From positions 1,922,001-1,986,000 of the forward strand of contig CAVWBO010000007.1 in assembly GCA_963753185.1 (NCBI GenBank): 64,000 nucleotides of DNA, in the 5' to 3' direction. Made by a program: the position numbers and the translations under genes. Below, piece by piece: positions 1 to 7,919 of this stretch (the first letter of the stretch is position 1; each line of letters opens with the position of its first letter). The notes under the pieces are model-generated. The model was not told the DNA's origin. It saw nothing but the letters and a program-made list of their open reading frames with translations, and ran no database searches. This DNA is from SZUA-442 sp963753185 (lineage in GTDB: Bacteria > Actinomycetota > Acidimicrobiia > Spongiisociales > UBA5794).

Positions 1-235
1 ATCCGCAATCGCCCTTCACACACGGTCCGTGCTTCACGACGAGTAGGCGGCGCCGCCAAGCCGTGAAATAGAGCCGAGATGACCGAGTGGGGGCGATTCA
101 CGATCGTCTGAGGCTCCACATCGATGGCAATCTGGGTTCACGCCCACCGTGCATCGATGAGCTGCTGGACAATGGCCCTGGCTTCGCGAACCTCGGCAGC
201 TACCTCAAGGGTATGTTCGACAAGGTTCCTGGAAG

Positions 236-400
236 ATGGTCGCCGCGCAGCTCAAGTCCAAGAAGGCCTACCGCACAATCGGGATACCCGCATTCCTATG
301 CGAGGAGCTCGCAGCTCACTCGGCCCAGTACCCATCCGAGTCGGATTTCGTGTTCTCGCACGCCCAGGGCGTTCAATGCCGCAGGCGCCAGAACCGTTGC
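236..400 (+). pseudogene. tyrosine recombinase/integrase fragment
   Basis: The frame beginning at 236 reads as the stretch just before the catalytic domain core of phage-type integrases: 'LKSKKAYRTIGIP' followed by 'ELAAH' and 'SDFVF'. In intact enzymes this is the 'lKT..S.RTI.lp...' strand preceding the HxLRH box. No HxLRH motif or catalytic tyrosine follows in any frame, and the similarity stops near 375. The gene is therefore a decayed fragment. It stands at the far end of an accessory island whose other end is tRNA-Val(CAC). The rest of 1-694 holds no convincing gene. Bases 580-640 carry one copy of the island's dispersed repeat. Confidence 0.6.
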
Positions 401-579
401 ACGGATTCTCCCGCACCGTGGCACCAACCCGGGGCTGATCTCAACCTCACAGCGGTTTCGCCGTTTTGAATGGCGAGGTCTCCGTGGCAAATGGAAAACA
501 GATCACAACGGTTTGGCCATCTCCAGCGCAGCCACCCTCGGTGGCCGCTCGGGCCGACGATGCCACCCGCACACGTGCC

Positions 580-640
580 GATACTGAGCACTCTGCGCAA
601 TGATCGTTCGTGTACCCGATTGGTGCTCTGCGCTCAGGCC
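580..640. repeat. dispersed island repeat, copy A
   Basis: Bases 604-620 are identical over 17 bp to 4279-4295 in copy B, and the flanks are similar. The copy contains an imperfect inverted repeat, GAGCAC near its start against GTGCTC near its end. No gene function is apparent. Confidence 0.45.
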
Positions 641-694
641 CTTTGCCGCAACAAGACCCAATTCGCTTCGCGCCAGATGAACCGTGCAGTCGCG

Positions 695-1363
695 TCAAAC
701 GCTGTCGTCGTACCGAGAGACATCCTCCCGTTGCCCCTCGGTATTCATCCATCCCACCTCGGTCGAGAGGAGGTCGAGATACGGACTCGGCGTTCCCCGC
801 TTGTCGTCGACGTAGCCCTGCCAAGCCTGCGTTAGTTCGGGCTGGCTGCGCAGGTGCCTGCTCACGACGGCGACGAAGTCGGCCTCGTCGCCGAGGTCGG
901 GAGCAGCTCGCTGGAAGTGCTCTCTGATCGATAGGCCGCTGGTCCGCCACGACTCGGCGATCGTGCAGGTTGCATCAACCCAAATAGCGTGGCTATCCCT
1001 GCTCGACACTTGATGATCGTCCCACGTGATCAGGACCCATGAGTATCCGTCGGCTACCAACTCGGCTACCAACGGTCGCCGGAGCGCTTCGATCGCGGCA
1101 CGGCGGCCGTCCTCGGCAGCAGTAGCGGGATCTATCGGTTCGAAGGAACTCCACGGCACCTCGGTGGCAAGCTGCGTCGATCTCTCGATCTGCACCTCGG
1201 GGCCATCGCTTCGCAGATCGAGTCCGAGAATGACCCGGTTGGCCGCTGCCAACGCGTCGACCGCCGCCTCCGCACGATCGAACGGCCACATCACCTCTTG
1301 TCCCGCACTCACTCTTATGGCCGAGCTCTGCACCCGTTCGGGGAGGAAAATCAGGTCACGCAT
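695..1363 (-). CDS. conserved hypothetical protein, immunity-like
   Basis: The product is about 222 residues, starting at the ATG of 'MRDLIFLPERVQ'. A longer reading to 1414 is open, but its extra residues look like non-coding translation. The protein is soluble, acidic and has no signal peptide or membrane segment. Segments such as 'WPFDRAEAAVDALAAA', 'RVILGLDLRSDG' and the tail 'DLLSTEVGWMNTEGQR' have the composition of a folded bacterial protein. I do not recognise a named family. Small stand-alone proteins of this kind in actinobacterial islands are often immunity or bookkeeping proteins, but that is inference. It is transcribed towards the recombinase fragment and away from the next gene. 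Confidence 0.6.
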   Translation of the reverse strand: MRDLIFLPERVQSSAIRVSAGQEVMWPFDRAEAAVDALAAANRVILGLDLRSDGPEVQIERSTQLATEVPWSSFEPIDPATAAEDGRRAAIEALRRPLVAELVADGYSWVLITWDDHQVSSRDSHAIWVDATCTIAESWRTSGLSIREHFQRAAPDLGDEADFVAVVSRHLRSQPELTQAWQGYVDDKRGTPSPYLDLLSTEVGWMNTEGQREDVSRYDDSV

Positions 1364-1460
1364 GGACGGACGATACCTGCGCTTGACTGGGCGTAGGCAG
1401 GCGGCCCATAGCACTCAGCGCCTCGCGCGATATCGCGCACCCACCCGCGCCCTCGAACCC

Positions 1461-1583
1461 GCAATCCCAGACGCATCACAAACACGGGACTGACCACTCG
1501 CAGTGATTCAAACCATTGCTTCTGCGCGGCGGAATCGCGTCGTAGACCTCGGGCGACCGCGTCCTCATCGCAGGGATAAGCCG
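1461..1583. repeat. 123-bp direct repeat, left copy
   Basis: This segment matches 8376-8498 in the same orientation over about 123 bp. The only differences are a few scattered substitutions and one cluster near 1550-1558. The two copies bracket most of the accessory genes of the island (6.9 kb apart). No open frame or recognisable mobile-element end was seen in it. It occupies most of the 225-bp gap between the two leftmost genes. Confidence 0.8.
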
Positions 1584-1639
1584 ATCAATGGGCGGTCTTG
1601 GTGTGGCTCGCGACGCATCCCAACCGAGCGTCCTTGGTC

Positions 1640-2203
1640 CTAAGGGCAGACGTATTGGGTGACCGCCACCGGCCAGGACACAACCTCGCCAGGGGAACGC
1701 TCGTCGAACACGAAATCGTCTGTCTGGAAGTGGACCTCGTGGTCCATCTGGAGTGGTCCCGGCACGAAGCGGACGTCGAACGTGAACGCGGTGTCGGTGC
1801 GGTCTATCGCCTCGCAGTCCACGATGTCATACGTCGCGATGACGATCGCTGTTCCGTTCGGAGGGATTAGTGCCGCCTCCTCGAGCGCTGGTTGTGGCTG
1901 ATCGGCGATCTCGACCGAGACCAGGGCGAGACCGGGGGACGACTCGACGCCAAGGATCTCGATTGTCCTGGCGCCGTTGTTCGTCAGTGCAAACCCGATT
2001 GCGACGGGACCGTCGCCACCAAATTGGGAGCCGGACAGCGCCAGGTTGGTCGTGAGCCATCCTCCGGTCCAGAGGTACACGGCTCCGAGCAGGATGGCTG
2101 CAACGCCCGCAGTGAAGATGGTGCGCCTTCGGCGGCTCCACGGCGGCGGAATGAGTCGGTCGATGTCCGCTTGGGTTTCTGGAGAGAGTTGTTCTGGTTG
2201 CAT
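1640..2203 (-). CDS. hypothetical membrane-anchored protein
   Basis: A 187-residue protein starting at 'MQPEQLSPETQADIDRLI'. It has a cytoplasmic basic stretch (WSRRRR), one hydrophobic segment at about residues 30-50, and a long outward region of beta-strand character with two cysteines. I do not recognise the extracytoplasmic domain. The ATG lies a few bases from a perfect inverted repeat (2206-2233) shared with the divergent membrane-protein/GntR operon. The gene is therefore probably controlled by the same repressor. A longer open frame extends to 2614 but runs antisense through the neighbour and is not credible. Confidence 0.7.
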   Translation of the reverse strand: MQPEQLSPETQADIDRLIPPPWSRRRRTIFTAGVAAILLGAVYLWTGGWLTTNLALSGSQFGGDGPVAIGFALTNNGARTIEILGVESSPGLALVSVEIADQPQPALEEAALIPPNGTAIVIATYDIVDCEAIDRTDTAFTFDVRFVPGPLQMDHEVHFQTDDFVFDERSPGEVVSWPVAVTQYVCP

Positions 2204-2205
2204 GT

Positions 2206-2233
2206 TGTCATATTGGCATAGTACAATATGACA
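2206..2233. promoter_or_regulatory. probable operator of the YtrA-type GntR repressor
   Basis: TGTCATATTG (2206-2215) and CAATATGACA (2224-2233) form a perfect 10-bp inverted repeat with an 8-bp spacer. It is centred in the only divergent promoter of this cluster, 3 bp from one start codon and 35 bp from the other. AT-rich TACAAT and TACTAT -10-like hexamers lie in the spacer region on the two strands. GntR regulators bind such palindromes in their own promoter, and one is encoded by the last gene of the rightward operon. Confidence 0.65.
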
Positions 2234-2267
2234 ATCAAGCTCGATTTCGAGAAGAGGAACAAGACGA

Positions 2268-3128
2268 ATGTCCGTCGGATTTGCATTCATCGTCGGCCTC
2301 GCAGTCGTCGGAGGCCTTGCATTGCTCGTTCCGACCGAGACGCTGGTGACAGCCAACGCAACCACTCCGGCGGGAAGAGCTCTTGTGCGTCGGTTCATCA
2401 GCCGATCGCGTCGCTTCCGCCTCATAGGCGGCCTCGTCGGGATCGGCATCTCGCTGGTGATCACGGCGACACGCTCCGGTGCTTCGGGCTCGATCACGAT
2501 CCAGCTCCTGCCTGCACTGGCTGGCGCAGTCACTGGCTCGATCATCGCCGAAGCCTTCAGGATTCGACCGGTTCGAGGACCGCGTACTGCGTCCCTCGGG
2601 ATTCGCCAGGACATCGACTACTCCGATGTGACCGCAGATATCCGCGAGCGCATCATTGCTGTGATCGCCACCGCCGTCGCCGTCGCCGCAGTTGCACAGC
2701 GGAGCTGGGGAGCGGTCGGTCTGTTCGTGGTGTTCCTGGGAGCAGGTCTGCTTCGGCGATGGGCCCAACATCGAGTTGCCCTTCGCGGTCGGCCGGCTCT
2801 CGAACCGGATCTCGCTCTGGCCGATGATCAGGTACGCCGCATGGCGGTCCGGAACGGTCTGTCTCGCCCCATGGTCACCCTGATGGCCCTCCTCGTTTCG
2901 ACTCAGGCAGCGCTCCTCGGAGCCGCATACGAACATGCGAGCGTGCCCGGCCAAGCGGCAGGTCTCATATCGCTTGGGCTAGCAGTCGTCGGAGTGGTCT
3001 GGTGGTGGACGAACCGCAACTTCGGGTCCCCCTCTATCAACCGAGACCGGCGAAGGTCCCTGGCGGTCCTCGCTGTGGCGATCTTCGGTGTTGTCGTCGT
3101 CACCCTCGTTGCCCGCGTCTTGCCATGA
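2268..3128 (+). CDS. polytopic membrane protein co-transcribed with GntR regulator
   Basis: A 286-residue integral membrane protein with about seven to eight hydrophobic segments: near residues 3-21, 50-66, 78-95, 125-142, 147-160, 205-220, 230-248 and 265-283. A basic cytoplasmic loop follows the first. An AGAGGA ribosome-binding site precedes the ATG. The stop overlaps the start of the GntR gene by 4 nt (ATGA), so the two are translationally coupled. YtrA-type GntR regulators usually control ABC transporters or membrane proteins encoded beside them. No ATPase is present here, so this may be a stand-alone membrane protein of unknown substrate. Confidence 0.8.
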   Translation: MSVGFAFIVGLAVVGGLALLVPTETLVTANATTPAGRALVRRFISRSRRFRLIGGLVGIGISLVITATRSGASGSITIQLLPALAGAVTGSIIAEAFRIRPVRGPRTASLGIRQDIDYSDVTADIRERIIAVIATAVAVAAVAQRSWGAVGLFVVFLGAGLLRRWAQHRVALRGRPALEPDLALADDQVRRMAVRNGLSRPMVTLMALLVSTQAALLGAAYEHASVPGQAAGLISLGLAVVGVVWWWTNRNFGSPSINRDRRRSLAVLAVAIFGVVVVTLVARVLP

Positions 3129-3493
3129 TCCTGCGCGTGGACCCGTCGGCTCCCGTGCCGGTGATCGAACAGATCCGTCGCCAGATCACCCGCTTGGTCG
3201 TCTCGGGACAGCTCAACATCGGAGCGCAGTTGCCGCCCATCCGTCAACTCGCTGCAGACCTCGATCTTTCGAGGGGCACGGTTGCCAAGGCATACGACTT
3301 GCTCGAACGTGACGGAGTCGTCGAAACCAGAGGTCGCCATGGAACGGTAATCCGCTCCAAGGGAAAGCCGGTGGCTCGGGCCGACGCGCTCGAACAGGCC
3401 GCCGATCAGCTCGCCGTCGTCGGCCGCCAACTTGGTGTGGATCTCATGAACGTGACGGCAGCCCTGGCCACTGCATGGGATCGCCTCACATAG
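3125..3493 (+). CDS. GntR-family transcriptional regulator, YtrA subfamily
   Basis: A 122-residue DNA-binding protein. The N-terminal winged helix-turn-helix begins with the family signature 'PVPVIEQIRRQI', then 'LPPIRQLAADL', 'SRGTVAKAYDLLERDGVVET' and the wing 'GRHGTVI'. The C-terminal part is only about 45 residues of helix. This is too short for an FadR/HutC effector domain and typical of the YtrA subfamily, which dimerises through two short helices. The ATG lies inside the stop codon of the preceding membrane-protein gene. The likely operator is the palindrome at 2206-2233, giving autoregulation of this operon and of the divergent gene. Confidence 0.93.
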   Translation: MILRVDPSAPVPVIEQIRRQITRLVVSGQLNIGAQLPPIRQLAADLDLSRGTVAKAYDLLERDGVVETRGRHGTVIRSKGKPVARADALEQAADQLAVVGRQLGVDLMNVTAALATAWDRLT

Positions 3494-3648
3494 GTCTCCA
3501 GAATGTTGGCCGCATGCACCCGCCAGGTCCAGCGCACCCATCGAAATGCGCGTTCCTGCTCGATATTCGATGATCGGCGCGGCTCGATTCCTCCGCAACA
3601 AGCCTGTACTGTTTGGAGGCCGGCAACCTCACACGGGAGGCATGAACC

Positions 3649-4185
3649 GTGGCCTCCTACATGGAGCATCCAAGCAAGGCGAGCCGCTACGCCGGCGGCG
3701 CCTACATCGTCTATCCGGGTGCACTCGAAGAAGACGCGACGGTTTGGTTCGCTTTCGACGCCGACAAGGAGTTGTGGGAGGGTGTCCTGGCCATCCGCGA
3801 AGCCGACGATCGAGCCCGTCTGGTTGGTGTCCCCCTCTGGACCTACGGTGTGAACCTCGACGACGTTGTTCAAGTCATCGAATCCGGCGAGGGCGCTCCC
3901 GTCGCCGTCCGAGTGGTTGATCGAAGCTCCAACCGGACGTTTCGAGTCGTATACCCGGATCTGAAGCCCGGTGATGACGACGATCGCTGGCGACAGCTCA
4001 TGATCGACATGGGGCCGTGGGGATGCTGGTTCGACGTGCTCGGCCCCGGATATCTCGCCATCTCCGCACCCGAGATAACGGCCGAGGCTGTCGAGCGATA
4101 CCTGAACAAGAAGGCGAATGCAGGCGACTTTATCTACGAACGGGGAGATGCCGATCAGGCAACAGCTCAGGATCCCGAAGTGTGA
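3649..4185 (+). CDS. DUF4265 domain-containing protein
   Basis: A 178-residue soluble protein with a GTG start placed 8 nt after GGGAGG. The central region, 'VWFAFDADKELWEGVLAI' through 'VPLWTYGVNLDDVVQV', fits the DUF4265 pattern of a conserved VWF strand and a 'yGvn.gDvv' turn. The function of DUF4265 is not established. It recurs in actinobacteria and myxobacteria, often beside toxin or immunity genes. The gene stands alone, with a copy of the dispersed repeat starting 58 nt after its stop codon. Confidence 0.8.
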   Translation: MASYMEHPSKASRYAGGAYIVYPGALEEDATVWFAFDADKELWEGVLAIREADDRARLVGVPLWTYGVNLDDVVQVIESGEGAPVAVRVVDRSSNRTFRVVYPDLKPGDDDDRWRQLMIDMGPWGCWFDVLGPGYLAISAPEITAEAVERYLNKKANAGDFIYERGDADQATAQDPEV

Positions 4186-4243
4186 CCCACAGGTCTGATC
4201 AGGCTCCCCACATCTAGTGTTCGTCGCCGTCCGAGAAGCAACG

Positions 4244-4310
4244 CTGGAGGTGCCGATCCCGGACACTCGCCGAGATGCTCGTTCGTGTACCCGATTTGGT
4301 GGTCTGATCG
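4244..4310. repeat. dispersed island repeat, copy B
   Basis: Bases 4244-4268 match 6196-6220 with one difference in 25, and 4279-4295 match 604-620 exactly. It fills the space between the DUF4265 gene and the nucleotidyltransferase gene. It can fold as a hairpin in which CGG/ACAC pairs with GTGT/CCG around a 2-nt bulge. It might carry promoter or terminator signals for the genes on either side. Confidence 0.5.
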
Positions 4311-5096
4311 GTGGCCTCCGGGTACCGTTGCCAGGTGGACAATGTCGATTCGGGGCAGCTGGATGCCTTGGTTGGGGGCGTGCTTCGAACCCTCGGAGAC
4401 AGCATCGTTGGCGTGTATCTCTATGGATCGGCGGTGTTGGGTGGTTTGCGTCGATTCAGTGATCTGGATGTGCCGGTCGTGGTTGACCGCCCCACCAACA
4501 ACGACCTGCGTCGACAGCTGCTCGTGGAGATCATGCCCGTGTCAGGGAGTCGCGGCGCACGTCTCGCCGGACGCCCGGTCGAGGTGACGATCGTCCTCCA
4601 CGAGATGGTCAAGCCGTGGCGCCCGCATCAGGAATGCGAGTTTCAATATGGCGAATGGCTGCGAGGAGAGTACGAGGCCGGTGTGGTTCCTGAGCCTCAG
4701 CCCGATCACGATCTGGCTCCACTGCTGACCACCGTCCTGACGGCGTCGGCCGCCCTCATCGGTCCACCGGCGAAAGAGGTGATCGACCCAGTGCCGCATG
4801 AAGTACTCGTAGCCTCGATGCGTACTGCTGCGCCGTCGCTCCTTGCGGATCTCGACACCGACACCACCAACGTGCTGCTCACATTGGCCCGCATGTGGCA
4901 CACTGAAGACACTGGGATAATCGTCAGCAAAGACGAAGCCGCCACCTGGACTCTCGACCGGCTTCCCAAGGATCTACGTAGGCCGCTTGAGCATGCCCGA
5001 GCGGTGTATCTCGGCGAGGAGGACGCCTCGTTCGAGCATCTGCCAACCCCAGCCGGATCGACAGCCAAGCATCTCGTCGGGATCATCGGCAGATAG
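4311..5096 (+). CDS. aminoglycoside nucleotidyltransferase, ANT(3'')(9)/AadA-like
   Basis: A 261-residue member of the AadA family, which transfers AMP from ATP to streptomycin (3'') and/or spectinomycin (9). The nucleotidyltransferase core is present: 'GVYLYGSAV' with G39-S40, the Asp pair D51-x-D53 in 'SDLDVPVVV', and E91 in 'RPVEVTIV'. These equal the known catalytic triad of AadA at a constant offset of four residues. The C-terminal helical domain, including 'LDTDTTNVLLTLARMWHT' and 'SKDEAATWTLDRLP', is also family-typical. The first start is GTG at 4311; a GTG at about 4335 is an alternative. The usual GSDLD/GSDID is changed to FSDLD. Drug specificity cannot be read from sequence alone. 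Confidence 0.92.
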   Translation: MASGYRCQVDNVDSGQLDALVGGVLRTLGDSIVGVYLYGSAVLGGLRRFSDLDVPVVVDRPTNNDLRRQLLVEIMPVSGSRGARLAGRPVEVTIVLHEMVKPWRPHQECEFQYGEWLRGEYEAGVVPEPQPDHDLAPLLTTVLTASAALIGPPAKEVIDPVPHEVLVASMRTAAPSLLADLDTDTTNVLLTLARMWHTEDTGIIVSKDEAATWTLDRLPKDLRRPLEHARAVYLGEEDASFEHLPTPAGSTAKHLVGIIGR

Positions 5097-5099
5097 CGC

Positions 5100-5157
5100 C
5101 CCTCGGTCCCGGACACCCGGCTGAGTGTTCGTTACTGCTCGGGATTTGGTGATGGGT
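5100..5157. repeat. dispersed island repeat, copy C (divergent)
   Basis: Directly after the stop of the nucleotidyltransferase gene, this segment shows the repeat's landmarks in order: TCCCGGACAC, GTTCGT and GATTTGGTGAT. The intervals resemble copies B and D, but substitutions are more numerous. Confidence 0.35.
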
Positions 5158-5252
5158 GCGGCTGGAACCCTCCCGGTCGACACCTGAGCAGCGAACACTG
5201 ACGTCGGGCACGCTCTGGTATTCGGTGAGCGCCGAGAACAACGTCTGCGAAC

Positions 5253-6164
5253 ATGCGCTTCATGGAGATGCATGGCGGCCAGCTGTCCGTGACTGCGGAG
5301 ATGGTCCGGGATCTCGTCGGCAACCAGTTCCCCGAGTACGCCGGGCTCCCGATCGAGCCGGTTCACTCGGAAGGAACGGTCAATGCGATCTTCCGCATCG
5401 GTGAGCAACTGGCAGCCCGTTTCCCGCTCCGGCCCCGTGACGTCGAAGCCACACGGCGGTGGCTGCAGGACGAAGCCAATGCCGCCCGTGAGCTTCTCGG
5501 CCGTACTCGGGTCCCGGTGCCCGAGCCAGTGGCCACAGGTGAGCCCGGGGCCGGCTATCCATTGCTATGGTCCATCCAGACCTGGGTGTCCGGCACGACC
5601 GCCAGCGAAACCGATACCTCCATGTCTGACGACTTCGCCCACGATCTCGCCGAGTTCATCCAACAAGTGCGATCCATCGATGTGGCCGGTCGAACCTTCA
5701 CCGGAGACGGCCGCGGCGGTGACCTGCGATCCCACGACAACTGGCTGGAGACCTGCTTCGCCGAGAGCAGACAACTCGTTGACGTCCCCCAACTCCGACA
5801 GATCTGGACCCGGCTCCGCCAGCTCCCGAGAAACTCACCCGATGTAATGACCCACGGGGACCTGATTCCCGGCAACGTGCTCGTATCAGAAGGACGCCTC
5901 ACCGGCATCCTCGACGTAGGGGGTCTGGGCCCTGCCGACCCCGCCCTCGACCTCGTTTCAGCCTGGCATCTCCTCGACACCGATCGTCGACAGCTTCTCC
6001 GTGACGATCTTGGCTGCCACGACCTCGACTGGGAACGGGGTAAGGCGTGGGCCCTCCAACAAGCCATGGGTGCAATCTGGTACTACATCGACAGCAACCC
6101 GCCAATGCGTCGCATGGGCCGCCGGACCCTCGAACAGATCATCGCCGACGAATCGCACACCTGA
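5253..6164 (+). CDS. aminoglycoside phosphotransferase (APH)-family kinase
   Basis: A 303-residue protein with the bilobal APH/ChoK kinase fold. A small N-lobe carries 'NAIFRIG' and 'LAARFPLRP'. Brenner's motif 'THGDLIPGNVL' supplies catalytic D203 with N208, and the metal-binding Asp is in 'GILDVGGLGPADPALDL' (D221). The substrate cannot be assigned; the family includes aminoglycoside, macrolide, homoserine and fructosamine kinases. Its position beside an AadA-like gene makes an aminoglycoside possible, but the DVG (rather than DFG/DWE) context is unusual. Start codons at 5262 and 5268 are possible alternatives. It is a single-gene unit ending just before another repeat copy. Confidence 0.88.
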   Translation: MRFMEMHGGQLSVTAEMVRDLVGNQFPEYAGLPIEPVHSEGTVNAIFRIGEQLAARFPLRPRDVEATRRWLQDEANAARELLGRTRVPVPEPVATGEPGAGYPLLWSIQTWVSGTTASETDTSMSDDFAHDLAEFIQQVRSIDVAGRTFTGDGRGGDLRSHDNWLETCFAESRQLVDVPQLRQIWTRLRQLPRNSPDVMTHGDLIPGNVLVSEGRLTGILDVGGLGPADPALDLVSAWHLLDTDRRQLLRDDLGCHDLDWERGKAWALQQAMGAIWYYIDSNPPMRRMGRRTLEQIIADESHT

Positions 6165-6582
6165 GCACCACGTTCAGTGGCCAACGGTACCGATCCTGGA
6201 AGTGCCGATCCCGGACACTCTGAGGAATGCCGCTCGTGCTCCATATCTGGCGATCTGGGCGAGTGCTTTCGCCTCGGAAGGTCGGCCCTACCGCCAGATC
6301 GCTCACCGCCCCGAGCGTTGTCGAGCGCCCGGACCGACGAGCAGCATCCCGCAGGTCAATAGCGCCCGGAAGTGCCGAGTGGCTCAGTCTGGCCAGGTGC
6401 TCGTTCCTACGCCCGATTGCTGACCGGTGCATCCGTACAGTGCCCCCCGCCTCTGGGCTAGAGCTTCCCGGCCGAGTCGGCAACGCTTCGACCCACACAC
6501 TTGCGGGATCGGGCTTCCAACCCCGACATGGCTCCCGTTTCCAGGACGGTGAAGACCCTCGACCGATTGGTACTGTGCACCC
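6165..6582. other. 418-bp intergenic stretch with two repeat copies
   Basis: No credible gene is seen. Bases 6196-6262 are repeat copy D: 6196-6220 match 4244-4268 with one difference. Bases 6376-6432 resemble the GCTCGTTCNTACGCCCGAT half of copies A and B and form a more divergent copy E. The remainder looks like decayed sequence. Confidence 0.5.
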
Positions 6583-7050
6583 ATGAGGAGCACCGATCGC
6601 GCCGCCGCTCAACGCATCACCGATGACGTGGCCCACGAGGGTCGCCGCCGCGACGCCCAGGAACTGATCGTCCTCATCGCCGGCATCACCGGCGAGGAGC
6701 CAAAGTTGTGGAACGCCAACACCATCGGGTACGGGCAATACCACTACCGGTACAAGACCGGCCAGGAGGGCGACTTTTTCACCGTCGGATTCTCGCCGAA
6801 GAAGGACCGCATCACCCTCTACATCATGTCGGGCCTAAGGGGCTTCGACGACATCCTTGACCGGCTCGGCCCACACACGACTGGCAAATCGACCGTCCAT
6901 CTCAAACGTCTCGGTGACGTCGATCGCACGGTCCTCGCCGAGCTGATAACCGAATGCGTGGCCCACGTCGAAGCGGTCGAACGTTCAATGGGCGCCATTC
7001 CGCGTATGAGCGACATCCCGCCTCGGACCCCGCCAGATATCGTCGACTGA
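6583..7050 (+). CDS. DUF1801 domain-containing protein
   Basis: A 155-residue soluble protein of the DUF1801 (YdhG-like) superfamily. Diagnostic segments are 'PKLWNANTIGYGQYHYRY', 'FFTVGFSPKKDRITLYIM' and 'GKSTVHLKRLGDVD'. The structure is an alpha/beta fold of unknown biochemical role, common in environmental actinobacteria and often carried on mobile or cassette-like DNA. The ATG is the first in the frame, with no obvious Shine-Dalgarno sequence. The gene is monocistronic. Confidence 0.93.
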   Translation: MRSTDRAAAQRITDDVAHEGRRRDAQELIVLIAGITGEEPKLWNANTIGYGQYHYRYKTGQEGDFFTVGFSPKKDRITLYIMSGLRGFDDILDRLGPHTTGKSTVHLKRLGDVDRTVLAELITECVAHVEAVERSMGAIPRMSDIPPRTPPDIVD

Positions 7051-7188
7051 CCGAACAGGAACTCCGGTCCGACCACCTGAATCGATCCGACTGCGCGCCG
7101 GTGCGGAGCCTCCGCCTGAGAAACCTGTTGCCGCACTCGTACGTGCCCGTTAGGCGCTATCTGGCGACGTGGGCGTTCGTGCCCGGGA

Positions 7189-7815
7189 TCAGTTGATCGG
7201 CACCTCAGGCTGACTCGATCCGGCGGGTTCGAACGCGTAGCTGTGTTGTCGCCGAACACCGACCAGCCCCGCAGTGTCGGTGAACCGAGAAAGAAGTGCC
7301 TCTGCCGCCTCAGTGCTGTCTGGCAGGAGACTCGGTTGGACATGGATCCCTCGAAACCGCAGCCGCTGGTCGACGTGGAGAGATCCCAACCCGAGGCCGT
7401 CGATGTCGCCGCGGACGCTTGCGCTGACACGAACATCTGCAGCCTGTTGCTCCACAACCCGGATATCGGCTGCGTCATAGCGGTAGTGCTCGAAGAAGTA
7501 CACGCTGGATTCGATCGGTTCGGCGAATCGCTGGGTGTTCATCTCGCTGCCCGCCAGGCTCCGCCAGTTGCTTTCACCGAAGGGCACCCAGTCGATGCTG
7601 AGACTCGGCTCCGTGGTGCCGTACTCGCGACGTACCGGTTCGTAGTCGAATGTGAAGGTCCAGGTGAGCCGAAGGTCGCACCCAGTCAGGGGATTCTCGT
7701 AGAGGAGACCGGACCATGTGCCACCGATCGGCACCAATTCATCTCGATGAGGAGCGTCGGGCACAGTCACCCGAGCAGGATGCCAGCCCAGTGACCTGAC
7801 CTCAACTTCCACAAG
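7189..7815 (-). CDS. hypothetical protein
   Basis: About 208 residues from a GTG at 7815; the frame stays open upstream to 7953 but that part looks non-coding. It is soluble and rich in aromatic and beta-forming residues ('GGTWSGLLYENPLTG', 'SIDWVPFGESNWRSLAGSE', 'VYFFEHYRYDAADI'). There is no signal peptide or known catalytic motif. I do not recognise the family. Its size, acidity and position in an island of unlinked small genes resemble immunity-type proteins, which is inference only. The start is uncertain. Confidence 0.6.
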   Translation of the reverse strand, partial: LVEVEVRSLGWHPARVTVPDAPHRDELVPIGGTWSGLLYENPLTGCDLRLTWTFTFDYEPVRREYGTTEPSLSIDWVPFGESNWRSLAGSEMNTQRFAEPIESSVYFFEHYRYDAADIRVVEQQAADVRVSASVRGDIDGLGLGSLHVDQRLRFRGIHVQPSLLPDSTEAAEALLSRFTDTAGLVGVRRQHSYAFEPAGSSQPEVPIN

Positions 7816-7919
7816 CCGAACCGGTATGCATGGCCGCACGCCTCGGTGCCTTTCCTGGGCGGGCTGCGGCCTCCGACCCCCGTGAGCGATATGCGTACCC
7901 GAACAACGCCTCGGGGGAG

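Noticed and set aside
7049..7160. Possible integron attC site after the DUF1801 gene (GTTAGGC core at about 7149)
   Set aside because: No matching RYYYAAC partner and only five to six paired bases between the ends. The other island repeats also lack attC cores, and no intI is present.
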